Shown here piece by piece: positions 50,967 to 60,425 of a stretch of DNA of 64,000 nucleotides; the first letter of the stretch is position 1; each line of letters opens with the position of its first letter. The translations under genes were made by a program, and so were the position numbers. The notes below the pieces were generated by a model. It did no database searches. It had not been told where the DNA came from and saw only the letters and a list, made by a program, of their open reading frames with translations. The DNA lies in contig NZ_CP109450.1 of the NCBI RefSeq assembly GCF_041438865.1, positions 7,123,501 through 7,187,500 of the forward strand, written 5' to 3'. The DNA comes from Streptomyces sp. NBC_01471 (GTDB lineage Bacteria; Actinomycetota; Actinomycetes; Streptomycetales; Streptomycetaceae).

Positions 50967-51385
50967 ACACCCCAGTGCACTTCACTCCATACGCCGTACC
51001 GTCCTGACTGAACGCCTCACCGGCCACCCACGCCCTCCCAGCTCGGAGTGGTTCTCCCCGCAGGGTTCCCCGCCCCCGGATCCGACGTCGTCGCATCGCG
51101 GACTTCCACCACCTGCGGCGCCGGGATCCTGGAAACCGGCCTCCCAGAAACCGCGATGTTCGGCGCCGGCCTACCTGACCCCGTTCGGAAGGCCGAAGGA
51201 CCACCACGATCCTCGCCCCCTCCCTGCCTTTCGGCAGCGCACGGCCGCGTTAGGCCAGGCTGCTTCCGTTCGCACGGATGCTTCCGCGGCCTGGAGGTGA
51301 CGGGCGAAGCCCCCGCTCGGGGCAACCGATCTGCCCCATTCAGTGCGGCGCACCAAGCGCTGCCCCCCCCTCAAGAGGAGCACCC
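50967..51385. other. Intergenic region, nothing recognised
   Basis: 419 bp between the ligase and the lipoprotein gene. Frames here overlap and lack start sites. No hairpin or repeat stands out. Confidence 0.5.
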
Positions 51386-52402
51386 ATGTCCCGTCGTCAC
51401 CGGATACGCCCCCTGATATTCACTGCCGTCGGCACCACCGCCGTGGCCGTTCTTGCCGGGTGCTCGAGCACCACGCCCAGTCAGGATGCGGCACCGACCA
51501 GCAACACCCACAAGGTCCGTGCCACGCCTCCGCCGACCGGAGCCGTCACTACCACGCAAGCCAAGGCCATCGTCGACCACTACGTGGCTGTCAATAACAA
51601 GGCCAACGCGACCCGCAGTCCGAAGCTGCTGAGCACGGTGGAGGGCGGTCAGCTGTTCCTGCGGAGCAAGGCCGATTTCGAACAGTGGTCGACGATGAAG
51701 GCCAAAGATCAGAGGGAATATCAGCGTCCGTTCTACTACACGGACCGCACCTACATCATCCCCGCTGGCCAGAGCTGGTTCGCCGTCAAGACGAAGGGCA
51801 GCCGCAGCAAGGTCCCGAGCTTCATCATCTTCGACAAGGACCACTCTGGTGGGTGGAAGTGCACTGCGGCGCTGGCGTTGTGGAGCCCTCTGCCGAAGAT
51901 CGACACGAGTAATCACAAGCTGGCCACCGCAGTGCATGTGACGAAGGAGGTCAACGGTCTCGCTCCTGAGGGGCTGAACCAGGCGTACGAGGACCTGTTC
52001 GTGACCGGAGGGAAGGGAGCCGGGAAGGCGCTCTCTCTCACGAACGAAACCGCCAAGAGTGCGCTGAAGGTCCATCAGGAGCGGCCCGCGGGGCGGGACG
52101 GGAAACTCACCACGAAGTACTTCACCCAGCAGGCGGCGCAGGAGGACAAGGTCTACACACTGAAGCTGAGCGACGGCGGGACTCTGGCCCTCGCCCCCAC
52201 CGCCCACTCCAGTACCTACGCGATCAAGCCCCAGTTCGCGAACCAGTTCGAAATCACCCCCCTGCGTGAGGAAGCCATCTACACCCCCGGTCGGCGCATG
52301 GAGGTCGACGACACGTTCCAGGGCGAGGTGCTCGCGGTACTTCCTACTCACGGGAAGGCCCGCCTGATCAGCAGCGAGTACCAGATGACTGATTCACACT
52401 GA
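51386..52402 (+). CDS. Lipoprotein, 338 aa
   Basis: A signal peptide (RRHRIRPLIF and a hydrophobic core) ends in the lipobox LAGC with Cys26, so the protein is secreted and lipid-anchored. A Thr/Pro-rich linker follows, then a large domain (AIVDHYVAVNNKANA, YYTDRTYIIPAGQSWFAVKT). I recognise no catalytic motif. AAGAGGAG lies just upstream of the ATG. It resembles the uncharacterised Streptomyces surface lipoproteins. Confidence 0.8.
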   Translation: MSRRHRIRPLIFTAVGTTAVAVLAGCSSTTPSQDAAPTSNTHKVRATPPPTGAVTTTQAKAIVDHYVAVNNKANATRSPKLLSTVEGGQLFLRSKADFEQWSTMKAKDQREYQRPFYYTDRTYIIPAGQSWFAVKTKGSRSKVPSFIIFDKDHSGGWKCTAALALWSPLPKIDTSNHKLATAVHVTKEVNGLAPEGLNQAYEDLFVTGGKGAGKALSLTNETAKSALKVHQERPAGRDGKLTTKYFTQQAAQEDKVYTLKLSDGGTLALAPTAHSSTYAIKPQFANQFEITPLREEAIYTPGRRMEVDDTFQGEVLAVLPTHGKARLISSEYQMTDSH

Positions 52403-52456
52403 CACCAGCCCCTTGATCCTCTGGCCTGGCGGCTGCGGGAGACCACTCAGGAACAC

Positions 52457-52527
52457 GGATTTGCCCTGCCATCTGCGACGGTGTGAGCGTGCGAAGCGCT
52501 AGTACACAGGAATGGCAGGGCAAATCC
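52457..52527. repeat. 16-bp perfect inverted repeat, 39-bp spacer
   Basis: GGATTTGCCCTGCCAT (52457-52472) pairs with its complement at 52512-52527. It could be a terminator for the lipoprotein gene, but the long spacer also fits a miniature inverted-repeat relic. Confidence 0.55.
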
Positions 52528-52845
52528 AGGCCGGGTCCCCCGCTCAGTGCCTCCACGCGGCCAGCTCAGCACCTGTGGTGACCGGTGCCCGGTGCCTGTT
52601 GCGCTCGCCTATTCCCCACCCGGAAATCCGCAGCGTTCTCCTGCGCCCGGTGCGTCCCCGCGCACGGTCCCGGCCACCGAGTTCACCCAGGCCCTCACCG
52701 CTGGACCCGCACCCACCGGCACGCCATCGCCCCCGCCGACAGCGACACCACCTTCGTCCCCATCACCGTCAACGCCACAACCATCGTCGAGGTCCACCCC
52801 GGACTTCTGCGCCTGCTGTCCCTGCCACTGAAGGAGCCTGTCCCC
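52528..52845. other. Region of uncertain coding
   Basis: An open frame reads protein-like in its last part (PADSDTTFVPITVNATTIVE, then VHPGLLRLLSLPLKEPVP) and continues into the 58-aa ORF. The start is not clear. Confidence 0.35.
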
Positions 52846-53022
52846 ATGGCCGATCACGACGACGACGACGAACTGGACGCCTCCGACCGCGCCGCGGAAC
52901 GACACCTCGCGGAACGGTCCGGAATCATCCCCACTCATCGCCACACGACACGACCGACCGCCCGCGAAGCCGCCGCCGAGACCCACCCCCGTCCCAGCAA
53001 GCAGAACCCCAAGACGCTGTAG
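52846..53022 (+). CDS. Small acidic/His protein, 58 aa
   Basis: ATG at 52846 has AAGGAG nine bases upstream. The product starts MADHDDDDELDASDRAAERH and has a His/Thr-rich middle (PTHRHTTRPT). It may be the end of a longer frame. Unknown function. Confidence 0.5.
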   Translation: MADHDDDDELDASDRAAERHLAERSGIIPTHRHTTRPTAREAAAETHPRPSKQNPKTL

Positions 53023-53479
53023 TCCCTGACCCCGGGCGCGGCCGTGTCCGCTCGCTCCGGTCCCTACTCGGCCGCGTACTGAGCCGAGATTGACCTCGCG
53101 GAGGCGCTCCCTGGCCGCCGGGCCGCACCGCCCTCCTGAAGCGTGGCGCCAAGCCCTGTGTCGGCTGGGGCACCAGCAGTCGGTGCCCCCTGGTGGCCCC
53201 GCCTGCCATGGCCCGCGCTCGCATCGGGGCAACGAAGGCGCTGACCACTGCGGTACTGCACTCCCGCACTACCAGACCACCGTCTCGGTCGGCCCGCCGG
53301 CCGTGATCATCGCGATCCGCCGACAAGACCCCGCCGTACGGAGCGCCTCTCGCTGCGGCGGGGGCCCTTCTTTTTTACAAGCAGATCGGCGAAGCCGATC
53401 TCGGGTGCCCCCCCGAAGAACACGGCCCACCGAACAGCGCCGTGCCGTGCTCTCACATTCCATATTTCGGGAGGCAACC
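53023..53479. other. Intergenic region with T-tract and hairpin
   Basis: No convincing gene. An unusual CTTCTTTTTT tract (53367-53376) is followed by a hairpin at 53383-53401. Confidence 0.45.
53383..53401. terminator. Hairpin AGATCGGC-GAA-GCCGATCT
   Basis: An 8-bp stem with a 3-nt loop, just after a T-tract and 79 bp before the PcfJ-like gene. Confidence 0.45.
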
Positions 53480-55237
53480 ATGTCGGAGACTAGCGAGCGC
53501 GTGCTGGAGCACATCAAGTTCCTCAACGATCAGTTCGAGCCGACTACCGAAGGCGTCCACACCGGTTCGAGTCTCCGGGTCGTCGTGCGTACTACGCCGA
53601 GTGGCCGCGTCTCGGTGTCGGGCTCCGTGTCGTACCGCGTGCACCGGATGCGCGCCTCCGGCAAAGTCTTCCGCTACTGGCAGACCCAGCAGGCGTTCTC
53701 GCTGCTGCGTACCAAGGCCGGTCTTGTCGTGCTGCGCGTGCTGGAGCACAGCAGCAGGAGGAACAGCACCCAGCATCTCTTCGCCGGAGGCGAGCTCCAG
53801 CTCCAGGGCCTGCTGCACCGCTTCCTACTGGACCTCCTGCTGAACCCGATATACCACTACGGGTGGAATCCTCAGAACATCCGTGTCGTCGAAGGCCCTG
53901 AGGTCCAGAACTTCGCCGCGAGATTGATGCAGGCCCAGATGACTTCGGTCCTCCGGGACCTGCAGAGCGAAATCCTGCGTCTGATCGGCGATCTTCCGAT
54001 CGCCGCAGACCGGTTCCCGCTGCTGGAGGCAGTCTCCCCCCTGAGGCTCGCACACTCGGGCCAGACACACTACCTGGACGCGACCGACTTCAAGGCCGTC
54101 GCGGAGAACGTGTTCGGCAAGTCCCGGTACCGCAGGCCCCTGGCGCGCGAGACCCAGCGCCTGACCGAGTGCATGAGGGCCAACCGGGACTGGCGCCAGT
54201 CCCATGACCTCAGCGTGCTGAATTGGTTCCGCCTGTTCCGCGGACTGGTGCCGATCGACTGGATCATCGAGTCGATGCGCCGCACCGAGACGAACCACCG
54301 CATCGGCCTCACACCGGCCGAGCTCGCGCAGGCCCGGGCGCTGTTCCGCCGCGTGCCCCAGCCGATCCTGGGACGGATCCTCGCCGAGCCGGTCGCGCAG
54401 AGCGTGCGACCCATCAAGAACACGGTGCGTGACCTTGGCAACAGCCACCTGCAGCTGCGCGACCTGGGCCTCCTGCCCGAGCTGATCAAGGCCCGGGGCC
54501 AGCGCCGCATCCGCGATGCGCGGGATCTGGAAGCCCTGGTCCGCTCGATGCCCCTGACGCAGTTGGAGGACCCCCGGTTCACCCGCTCGAACCGGACAGT
54601 CGACGTTTTGAGCAACGAAGCGAACGCGCTGTACCACATGAACGACTACAACCAGCACATCGCCCAGCTCGAAAACTGTGACCTACCGGTTGCGACCTGG
54701 GAGCAATGGAAGGATGCCGAATTCCGCGAGGTCGCCGAGAAGTTCCTTACCGAGCACCGGCGCGAGCTGATGACCGCCCAGGAACGTGAGTACCAGATAC
54801 ATGCCGAGCGGATACGCCAGGAACGCATCGCCCGCGAGAAGGTCCGTGCCGCATGGGCAATGGATACGGCCGAGAAGCTTCACGGCGTCCGCGTCGGGGA
54901 ATACGGGCTAATTGCCGCCCAGAGCTCAGACGACTTGGCCCGCTGGGGATCACAGCTCAACAATTGTATTGCCGGTTACGCCGACGAACTGGGGCTGGAC
55001 GTCTTTGTCGGTGTGCTCGACGGCAGCGGCCGCGTCCGGCTCAACATCGAGATTAACCAGGAGCGCGGCATCTGCCAGTTCCTCGGTACGAACAACCGCG
55101 ACGCGGTCAAGGAGATGGGGAAGGAGACGGCGCAGCAGGTGCTCGACGCGATCTCTGGCGTCGGGATCCCGGTGGGGAAGCACGCGCTCGGACTGCGGCA
55201 GCTCGTACTGTCCGCCCAGGATGTGGTGGGCGCATGA
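53480..55237 (+). CDS. PcfJ-like protein, 585 aa
   Basis: PcfJ-type proteins occur on conjugative plasmids and related elements; their function is not established. The C-terminal domain shows the family pattern: a WGSQLNNCIAGYAD segment, VFVGVLDGSGRVRLNIEI and GICQFLGTNNRDA. The long N-terminal part is helical. GGGAGGCAACC directly precedes the ATG. It is the largest gene of the element-like region and overlaps the next small ORF (ATGA). Confidence 0.7.
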   Translation: MSETSERVLEHIKFLNDQFEPTTEGVHTGSSLRVVVRTTPSGRVSVSGSVSYRVHRMRASGKVFRYWQTQQAFSLLRTKAGLVVLRVLEHSSRRNSTQHLFAGGELQLQGLLHRFLLDLLLNPIYHYGWNPQNIRVVEGPEVQNFAARLMQAQMTSVLRDLQSEILRLIGDLPIAADRFPLLEAVSPLRLAHSGQTHYLDATDFKAVAENVFGKSRYRRPLARETQRLTECMRANRDWRQSHDLSVLNWFRLFRGLVPIDWIIESMRRTETNHRIGLTPAELAQARALFRRVPQPILGRILAEPVAQSVRPIKNTVRDLGNSHLQLRDLGLLPELIKARGQRRIRDARDLEALVRSMPLTQLEDPRFTRSNRTVDVLSNEANALYHMNDYNQHIAQLENCDLPVATWEQWKDAEFREVAEKFLTEHRRELMTAQEREYQIHAERIRQERIAREKVRAAWAMDTAEKLHGVRVGEYGLIAAQSSDDLARWGSQLNNCIAGYADELGLDVFVGVLDGSGRVRLNIEINQERGICQFLGTNNRDAVKEMGKETAQQVLDAISGVGIPVGKHALGLRQLVLSAQDVVGA

Positions 55238-55326
55238 CCGAGCCCTTCCCGGCTGCATGCCCGTGCTGTGCCGGGGAGGCTTCCTTCCTGTGCAGGCGGG
55301 GATCCGCGACCGGCTGGCCGCCATGA
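55234..55326 (+). CDS. Tiny Cys-rich ORF, 30 aa
   Basis: ATG overlaps the PcfJ-like stop. The product has CPCC near residue 9 and another Cys at 20. It resembles the start of a zinc-ribbon protein that may be frameshifted soon after. Confidence 0.35.
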   Translation: MTEPFPAACPCCAGEASFLCRRGSATGWPP

Positions 55327-55616
55327 CACCCACACCCGACGGTGCGGACGACCGCAGCATCACGCCCGGCGTACCACTCCGGCCGGGCCTCCAAGGGCAC
55401 CGCTGCAACCGTCCGACGCGCCTGCTCCATCCGCACCGGCAGCGACTCCCACCAAAACATCCCCGCCATCACGAAATTCAGCGCTGATGGTCCGAGACGG
55501 CTTCGGCTCTTCCTCTGCAGCTTCGACGAGACGACCTTGGGGATGCCCCTGCCGGCGGCGCAGCCGCCCCGCACCTTCGCCAACTTCCTCGAACACGCCC
55601 GAAGCCGACGCCCGGT

Positions 55617-55790
55617 GCACTCCCCGACTGGCGGGACCCATCGCACTGGTCCTGGACCGAAAAGCTCTGCCGGTACTGCGACCGGCCGACTCACCTCCGC
55701 GACAGCAAGCGGTCTCCGGCGCGCAAGCTTTGCGCCGAGACCCCATCCGGTAACAGGCCGCCGACGCCTACCAGCAAAGGACAACTCTGA
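55617..55790 (+). pseudogene. Zinc-ribbon protein fragment
   Basis: The frame ending at 55790 reads DWRDPSHWSWTEKLCRYCDR, PTHLRDSKRSPARKLCAE, a pattern seen in many small Streptomyces zinc proteins. No start codon exists in this frame after the upstream stop near 55490. It overlaps the HU-like start by one base (TGATG). Confidence 0.55.
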
Positions 55791-56149
55791 TGGCCATCAT
55801 CGCCCGCATCAATGACCGCCTCAACACCACCCTCCTCGGCGAAACCGTCGCCATAGAACTCAGCGTCAGCAACGAAGAAGGTGCCCGTGCCGTCCGGGCC
55901 GTCTTCGATGTCATCACCCGCGCTGTCGTCAGCGGACACACCGTCGCCATCACCAACTTTGGCACGTGGGTGCCTGTCGACCGCCTGGTCCGGACGGTCC
56001 GAAACCCGATCACCGGTGAGCCGGTGTCCATCCCCGCCCGGCAGGAGCTGACGTTTCGGATGTCGCCCCGGCTGCGCGAGTTGGTGGCCGCGAAGAACCC
56101 GGCGGCGGCCACGATCCGCAAGCACCCGAAGACAAAGACCGCTGCCTGA
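55790..56149 (+). CDS. HU-family DNA-binding protein
   Basis: HU proteins bind and bend DNA as dimers. The 119-aa protein has the family DNA-binding arm: VAITNFGTWVPVDRLVRTVR and NPITGEPVSIPARQELTFR, then the C-terminal helix SPRLRELVAAK. The N-terminal helices are diverged from chromosomal HU, as in element-borne copies. It ends with a short basic tail (KHPKTKTAA). Confidence 0.85.
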   Translation: MAIIARINDRLNTTLLGETVAIELSVSNEEGARAVRAVFDVITRAVVSGHTVAITNFGTWVPVDRLVRTVRNPITGEPVSIPARQELTFRMSPRLRELVAAKNPAAATIRKHPKTKTAA

Positions 56150-56283
56150 TGACCGCTGACCCGGACCTCCGAACCACACTCACCGCACCCGACCCCTGCT
56201 GGCGCGAAAAGTGGCCGACGCATCCGAACAGCGCGCCCACCGGTTCGCCGACGGCACCCCCAGCTGAGCAGGCCGGTGTCTGA
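56149..56283 (+). CDS. Small ORF, 44 aa
   Basis: ATG overlaps the HU stop by one base. The product (MTADPDLRTTLTAPDPCWRE and on) is Pro/Thr-rich with one Cys. Function unknown. Confidence 0.4.
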   Translation: MTADPDLRTTLTAPDPCWREKWPTHPNSAPTGSPTAPPAEQAGV

Positions 56284-56350
56284 CCAATTGTCGCTCGTTC
56301 CAACGGTATGCCTCTGAATGATCCCGTCGTTGACCAACCAAAGGACCGGC

Positions 56351-56479
56351 ATGAAACAGCCCGAGCCCCGTACCGCTGTCGGGCAACCGCACGACTGGGC
56401 CGCAGAGTTGTCCGATTCGCTCGCCAACGCATGGGTGCCAGCCTGTCGACCGAGGACGGCGTGCAGCAGTGAGCGCTGA
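56351..56479 (+). CDS. Small ORF, 42 aa
   Basis: ATG at 56351 has AAGGACC upstream. The start, MKQPEPRTAVGQPHDWAAEL, looks like a real peptide. It overlaps the start of the next gene by 11 nt. Confidence 0.4.
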   Translation: MKQPEPRTAVGQPHDWAAELSDSLANAWVPACRPRTACSSER

Positions 56480-56957
56480 GAACTGGCCGTTCGGCACTGA
56501 TGCCGACCAGCACGACCCCCTCACCAAGCTCCGTATCCCCGTGACGAGCACACACCCGAAGTGGCGGTACATCGCCGCCTTCGACCGGGACTCCGGGGCC
56601 CGGCCCACCGATGCCGAAGCGGCAATGCTCGCCTCATACATCCAGGAATACAAAGCGCGCTGCTTCAACGACTGGTACAAGGTCAAGCTCCTGAAACGAC
56701 CCCTCGACGTCGACGCTGTCACCCGCATCTTCCACAAGTGGGATGACGACGACTGGTCGTACCGAGTGGGCACCTGGCAGTACGGTCCGTTCTGGCTGCC
56801 GGCCGCGCCACGACTGCGCGGTAGTCAGCGCGACGATGCCAGTCTCCCCGCCATGACGCTGGTGCAGGTCATGGATTGCTCCCACACCGTCGCAGACGAG
56901 CCCATGCAGCACTGGCTCAACTGGAAAGCCAACCATCCGGAAGTGTTCCCGGCATGA
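56469..56957 (+). CDS. Hypothetical protein, 162 aa
   Basis: The product is rich in Trp and aromatic residues (FHKWDDDDWSYRVGTWQYGP). It has no membrane segment and no family I recognise. GTG start is tentative because no good binding site is close. It is coupled to the next small gene (ATGA). Confidence 0.6.
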   Translation: MSAENWPFGTDADQHDPLTKLRIPVTSTHPKWRYIAAFDRDSGARPTDAEAAMLASYIQEYKARCFNDWYKVKLLKRPLDVDAVTRIFHKWDDDDWSYRVGTWQYGPFWLPAAPRLRGSQRDDASLPAMTLVQVMDCSHTVADEPMQHWLNWKANHPEVFPA

Positions 56958-57103
56958 GCCAGAACCGTGCCCCACCCGAACGTCGTGTTGACCGCACTCC
57001 TTTCCAGAGGCCGCTGCAGAAGCAGGACGGCAAGCAGCAGCAATACATGCAGATGGGCCCGACGGAGTCGCCGGGCCCTTTCGATTTCTACGGGCGGTTG
57101 TGA
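56954..57103 (+). CDS. Small ORF, 49 aa
   Basis: ATG overlaps the previous stop and its stop overlaps the next GTG (GTGA). The product is hydrophilic and Gln-rich (QKQDGKQQQYMQMGPTESP). The double coupling supports it. Confidence 0.5.
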   Translation: MSQNRAPPERRVDRTPFQRPLQKQDGKQQQYMQMGPTESPGPFDFYGRL

Positions 57104-57616
57104 TTTACCGGATCGCCGAGTCCGTACGTTCCTGCCGCGAGCACGATCACAGCACCCTGCGGGAGGACTTGTACTGCATGAACCTCACCTCGTGGATGGG
57201 CGAGCGCATGGGCCCGGTCCTGCGTCGGCTGCTGGACATGGAAGATGAGGTCGACCGGCTCCGCTCCGCGATTGCTCGTGGCGTAGGGGCGGCCACTCGC
57301 AACGTCCACCAGCGTGGCCACGAGGTCGACCTACCCCTGGAGTTCCTGGAGTTCCTCACCGGCGGCTGCGAGACCGCCGCCCTGGACTCATCCGACGCGC
57401 TCCCTCGCGACAAGTTCGAGATCGTCAACTCCGCCCTCAGCAGCAACTGCGATGTGGCCGAAGGGCCGGTGCACGAATTGCGGCTCCATCACCACCCAGG
57501 CAGGCGTCGACGGCAGGGGATGGACGCTGGCCCGCCTCGACCTCATGGTCGACCGCCACCGGTGTCTGCCACAGATCCCCAGCGCTCCCGCGCGCACCAG
57601 TCTGGACGAAATCTAG
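57100..57616 (+). pseudogene. Zinc-ribbon protein with a probable frameshift
   Basis: GTG at 57100 begins MIYRIAESVRSCREHDHSTL and runs through LPRDKFEIVNSALSSNCDVA. Near 57470 the natural continuation changes frame to CTNCGSITTQAGVDGRGWTL, ARLDLMVDRHRCLPQIPSA, ending LDEI at 57616. The second frame completes a CxxC zinc motif, while the first continues as Arg/Pro-rich noise. One base would restore a protein of about 171 aa. Confidence 0.6.
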
Positions 57617-57628
57617 GACTGCACGTGC

Positions 57629-57757
57629 GTGGAATTCTGCGACGAGGACCCTAAGACCGCCTGCAGCCTGTCCGGCCGCCGACACGTGCACCCGATGAGA
57701 CAGGGAACGGGATTCGGCCCGTGCACTGTGCACCCGGACGCTCCCGGCGACCACTGA
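57629..57757 (+). CDS. Small Cys/His protein, 42 aa
   Basis: The product has the pattern CDEDPKTACSLSGRRHVHP and ends GPCTVHPDAPGDH, which I recognise as a recurrent small-protein motif in Streptomyces genomes and phages; its function is unknown. GTG start is uncertain. It follows the frameshifted gene by 12 bp. Confidence 0.55.
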   Translation: MEFCDEDPKTACSLSGRRHVHPMRQGTGFGPCTVHPDAPGDH

Positions 57758-57875
57758 CCCCAGCGGACACAACCACGATCCTGCTGAACCCGTCCGCTCG
57801 TTGCCGCCATATGCAGGACGGCAGACGGGTTCCTTGCCCCACACCCGCGAGAGTCCTGGAACTCGCGCGCTTCAC

Positions 57876-57965
57876 GCCGAACGCCGCACAAGGGAAGGGC
57901 TGTCCAAGAAGGACATCACGCGCTGCCTCAAGCGAGCCGTCGCGCGCGAGGTCCACCGCGCCTGG
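57876..57965 (+). pseudogene. Transposase C-terminal remnant
   Basis: The segment ERRTREGLSKKDITRCLKR, AVAREVHRAW resembles the last part of IS110/IS116-type transposases (the RCLKRxxAREV pattern). Nothing else of the transposase remains. Confidence 0.5.
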
Positions 57966-58047
57966 ACCAGCACACCGGCCACACAAATCACTCAAAACGA
58001 CTCCAGCTGCTTGACAGTTGTAGGAGCATCTCGAGAACGGAAATCCG

Positions 58048-58974
58048 ATGGGCGCCAAGCTGTACGACGGGCTGCGGCTGACAGCGCACGCGCCCGACCT
58101 TTTCGAACTCACCCGCGCGATCTCCAAGCGCATGCGCGAGGTCTTCCGCGAGCTGGCTGTACCCATCATCGCCAGGAACGTCGCCCGCGTCGTCGACGAC
58201 GCCGAGGTACGCGAACGCGACATGGGCGGCCCCCTGCACAACTACCTCGTCCACCGGGCCCGGAAGCTCTGGCTCGACGAACAGGCCGGCCTGGACGACC
58301 GGATGACATTCCACGACCCGCTGCGCTTCAGCATCGTCTTCGGCGAGGTCGACGATGAGTGGGGCACACGCCGGCTGGTGTACCCCTTCGCCGCAAACCG
58401 CGCGTATACCGACGCGCTCATGGCTCTCGAAGCCAACGGCCAGCCCCTCTTCGTCAACTACCACTACCAGACCCAGACCGACCAACCGGGTGGGATACAT
58501 GTCAAGGAGTGGAAGCGCCGCCACGATGACTGGAACCATCTGCTCGACGCCGACGACCGAGAGACCGACGGCACCTTCGGGCATCTGCCCGGCTGGCATC
58601 TCCCGGACAGCATCGACGGTGTCTTCGACGGGGCGCTGCTCGGATACGACGGCACCGACGTCGATCTGGACCTGCACTGCGCCGTCGAAGACCGCATGCG
58701 CCGGGCACTCAACCGGGCTGTGCTCCTCGCCCTGGGACTCGACGAGATCAACGGCATCAGCAGAGTGCTGACCCGCAACAGGCGTATTGAGCGCGCGATC
58801 GAGCTCTACCTGCGCACCGCCGACGGAGCAGCGATGCCGCGGCCCGCGCTGTTGCCAGATGCCAGAGACCTCGACATCGCGATCAGCAGGCTGCCGCCGG
58901 TCTACGAACCTCCAGCTGGAGCCGTTGCCCGGATCAGCGAGCTCTATCGCGAGCGGGCGCTGACTGGCGACTGA
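58048..58974 (+). CDS. Hypothetical protein, 308 aa
   Basis: No family recognised. It is acidic and alpha/beta, with many aromatic residues (PLFVNYHYQTQTDQPG), and has no membrane segment. The start at ATG 58048 has GGAAATCC upstream, a weak site. Good codon use and length argue it is real. It follows the transposase remnant and precedes the region of sugar-related genes. Confidence 0.65.
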   Translation: MGAKLYDGLRLTAHAPDLFELTRAISKRMREVFRELAVPIIARNVARVVDDAEVRERDMGGPLHNYLVHRARKLWLDEQAGLDDRMTFHDPLRFSIVFGEVDDEWGTRRLVYPFAANRAYTDALMALEANGQPLFVNYHYQTQTDQPGGIHVKEWKRRHDDWNHLLDADDRETDGTFGHLPGWHLPDSIDGVFDGALLGYDGTDVDLDLHCAVEDRMRRALNRAVLLALGLDEINGISRVLTRNRRIERAIELYLRTADGAAMPRPALLPDARDLDIAISRLPPVYEPPAGAVARISELYRERALTGD

Positions 58975-59126
58975 TCTGGATCGACACATTCGATCCGGAA
59001 GTAGATCTGTAGAGGCATCTGCATCCCCTCGCCCACGGGCGCGATCGCTTCGTGAGCCCTGCGACAGGTCAAGGTCGAGACCGAGTGCCTTGCCGCCAAC
59101 ACCACCACGACGGACGAAGACACCAC

Positions 59127-59470
59127 GTGGTGGCTGAGATCGGCGCGTTGCTCGGCTGCGCCGCCACTCTGTTCAATCTCGCCATCCGGCGCCGCCTGAT
59201 CCGTACATCGCACTGCGGGTGGTGCGCGACTGCCTCGAAGGAGCCCACCTACCGGCACGATGCCCTGCTCTGCCGCGGCTACGTCCAGGATCGCCGCCGC
59301 GAACGGCTGCGCGACATCCGCTACGGACGCCCCATCGATGAGCCGAACCCGTTGGAGCCGTGGCCGAATTACCCGGCCCGCAGACGGCACGCGGATCGGT
59401 GCGCACATCAGCGAGGGCGGCCACCCGACTACAAAACCCACCTTCCCAACCGCCAGCCCCGGAGGTTGTT
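59127..59470 (+). CDS. Possible small zinc protein, end uncertain
   Basis: GTG at 59127 or 59130 begins AEIGALLGCAATLFNLAIRR. HCGWCATASKEP and LLCRGYVQDRRRERLRDIRY follow, which look like a zinc motif and a basic helix. The frame would run on to 59663, far into the methyltransferase gene, so a frameshift before 59470 is likely. Confidence 0.35.
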
Positions 59471-60319
59471 GTGCCCCAAGACGTCCAAAGCCCCACGACC
59501 CGCTACGCGAACGCCGACGGAATCTTCGCCTCGTGCGGTGCTCCGTACGTCGCCTACCGTCGTCCGCACCCCCCGGCCGTCGTCGACTACCTCGCGAACC
59601 AGTGGGGCCGGGCGACGCTCCGGCCCAGCATCCTCGACCTCGGGTGTGGGCCGGGAACTCTGAGCCTCGACCTGGCCGAGCGCGGAGCCTCGGTCACCGC
59701 AGCCGACGTGTCGGAGGAGATGCTGGCGGCCGGCCGTGGCTGGGCCCAGACGCGCAACATCACGTCGGTTACCTGGAAGCGCGCCGATGCCATCGAAGCG
59801 GCGGCCCTTGCGAAGGACACGGGGCTATTCCACGGCGTGACGATCGCGGACGCCTTCCACTGGATGGACCGGCCGCAGGTCCTGGTAGCCCTCGACCAGG
59901 CCGTGCGTCCTGGCGGGTTCGTTGCCGTTGTCGGATACCGGGCGCCCGGCACCCAGCGCGAGTGGTGGCATCCGCTCCTTGAACAGCTGCGCCTTCGCTG
60001 GCTGGGATCGGTCAACCTCGCGGGCCCTGCCACCGCGTATGTCGAACCCGCCGGCGGACACGAGGAGGCCCTGCGGCGGTCCGCGTTCAGCCAGGTGTCC
60101 GTCCTGCGCACGGACTACCGGCAGACCTACACCCTCGAAGAACTGGTGGGCCTCCAGCGCACCTACGCCTACTCCTCACCGGCGACGCTCGGGGACCGGC
60201 TGGCCCCCTTCGAGGAGGAACTGCGCCGCACGCTGACGGCCGTGCGTCCCGACGGCGTCTTCGAGGCCGACCTTCAGGCCGCCGTCATCGTGGGTCGCCG
60301 TCCGGCCGAGGCCACCTGA
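59471..60319 (+). CDS. Class I SAM-dependent methyltransferase
   Basis: The 282-aa protein has motif I ILDLGCGPGTLSL and the acidic AADVSEEM, with the aromatic-rich start APYVAYRRPHPPAVV typical of type-11 relatives. GTG at 59471 has GGAGG five bases upstream. It is related in fold to the methyltransferase at 6964-7833. The acceptor is unknown; nearby genes suggest a sugar- or natural-product context. Confidence 0.87.
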   Translation: MPQDVQSPTTRYANADGIFASCGAPYVAYRRPHPPAVVDYLANQWGRATLRPSILDLGCGPGTLSLDLAERGASVTAADVSEEMLAAGRGWAQTRNITSVTWKRADAIEAAALAKDTGLFHGVTIADAFHWMDRPQVLVALDQAVRPGGFVAVVGYRAPGTQREWWHPLLEQLRLRWLGSVNLAGPATAYVEPAGGHEEALRRSAFSQVSVLRTDYRQTYTLEELVGLQRTYAYSSPATLGDRLAPFEEELRRTLTAVRPDGVFEADLQAAVIVGRRPAEAT

Positions 60320-60425
60320 GAACGCCCTCTACGCCCAACCCGCCCCCTCTCGGAGCGCCGCCCCCGGGCTTAGCCGCGACCACCCTCCCGCGCGCTGTCG
60401 CGGGATCACCATCTGGGAGAAGAAG

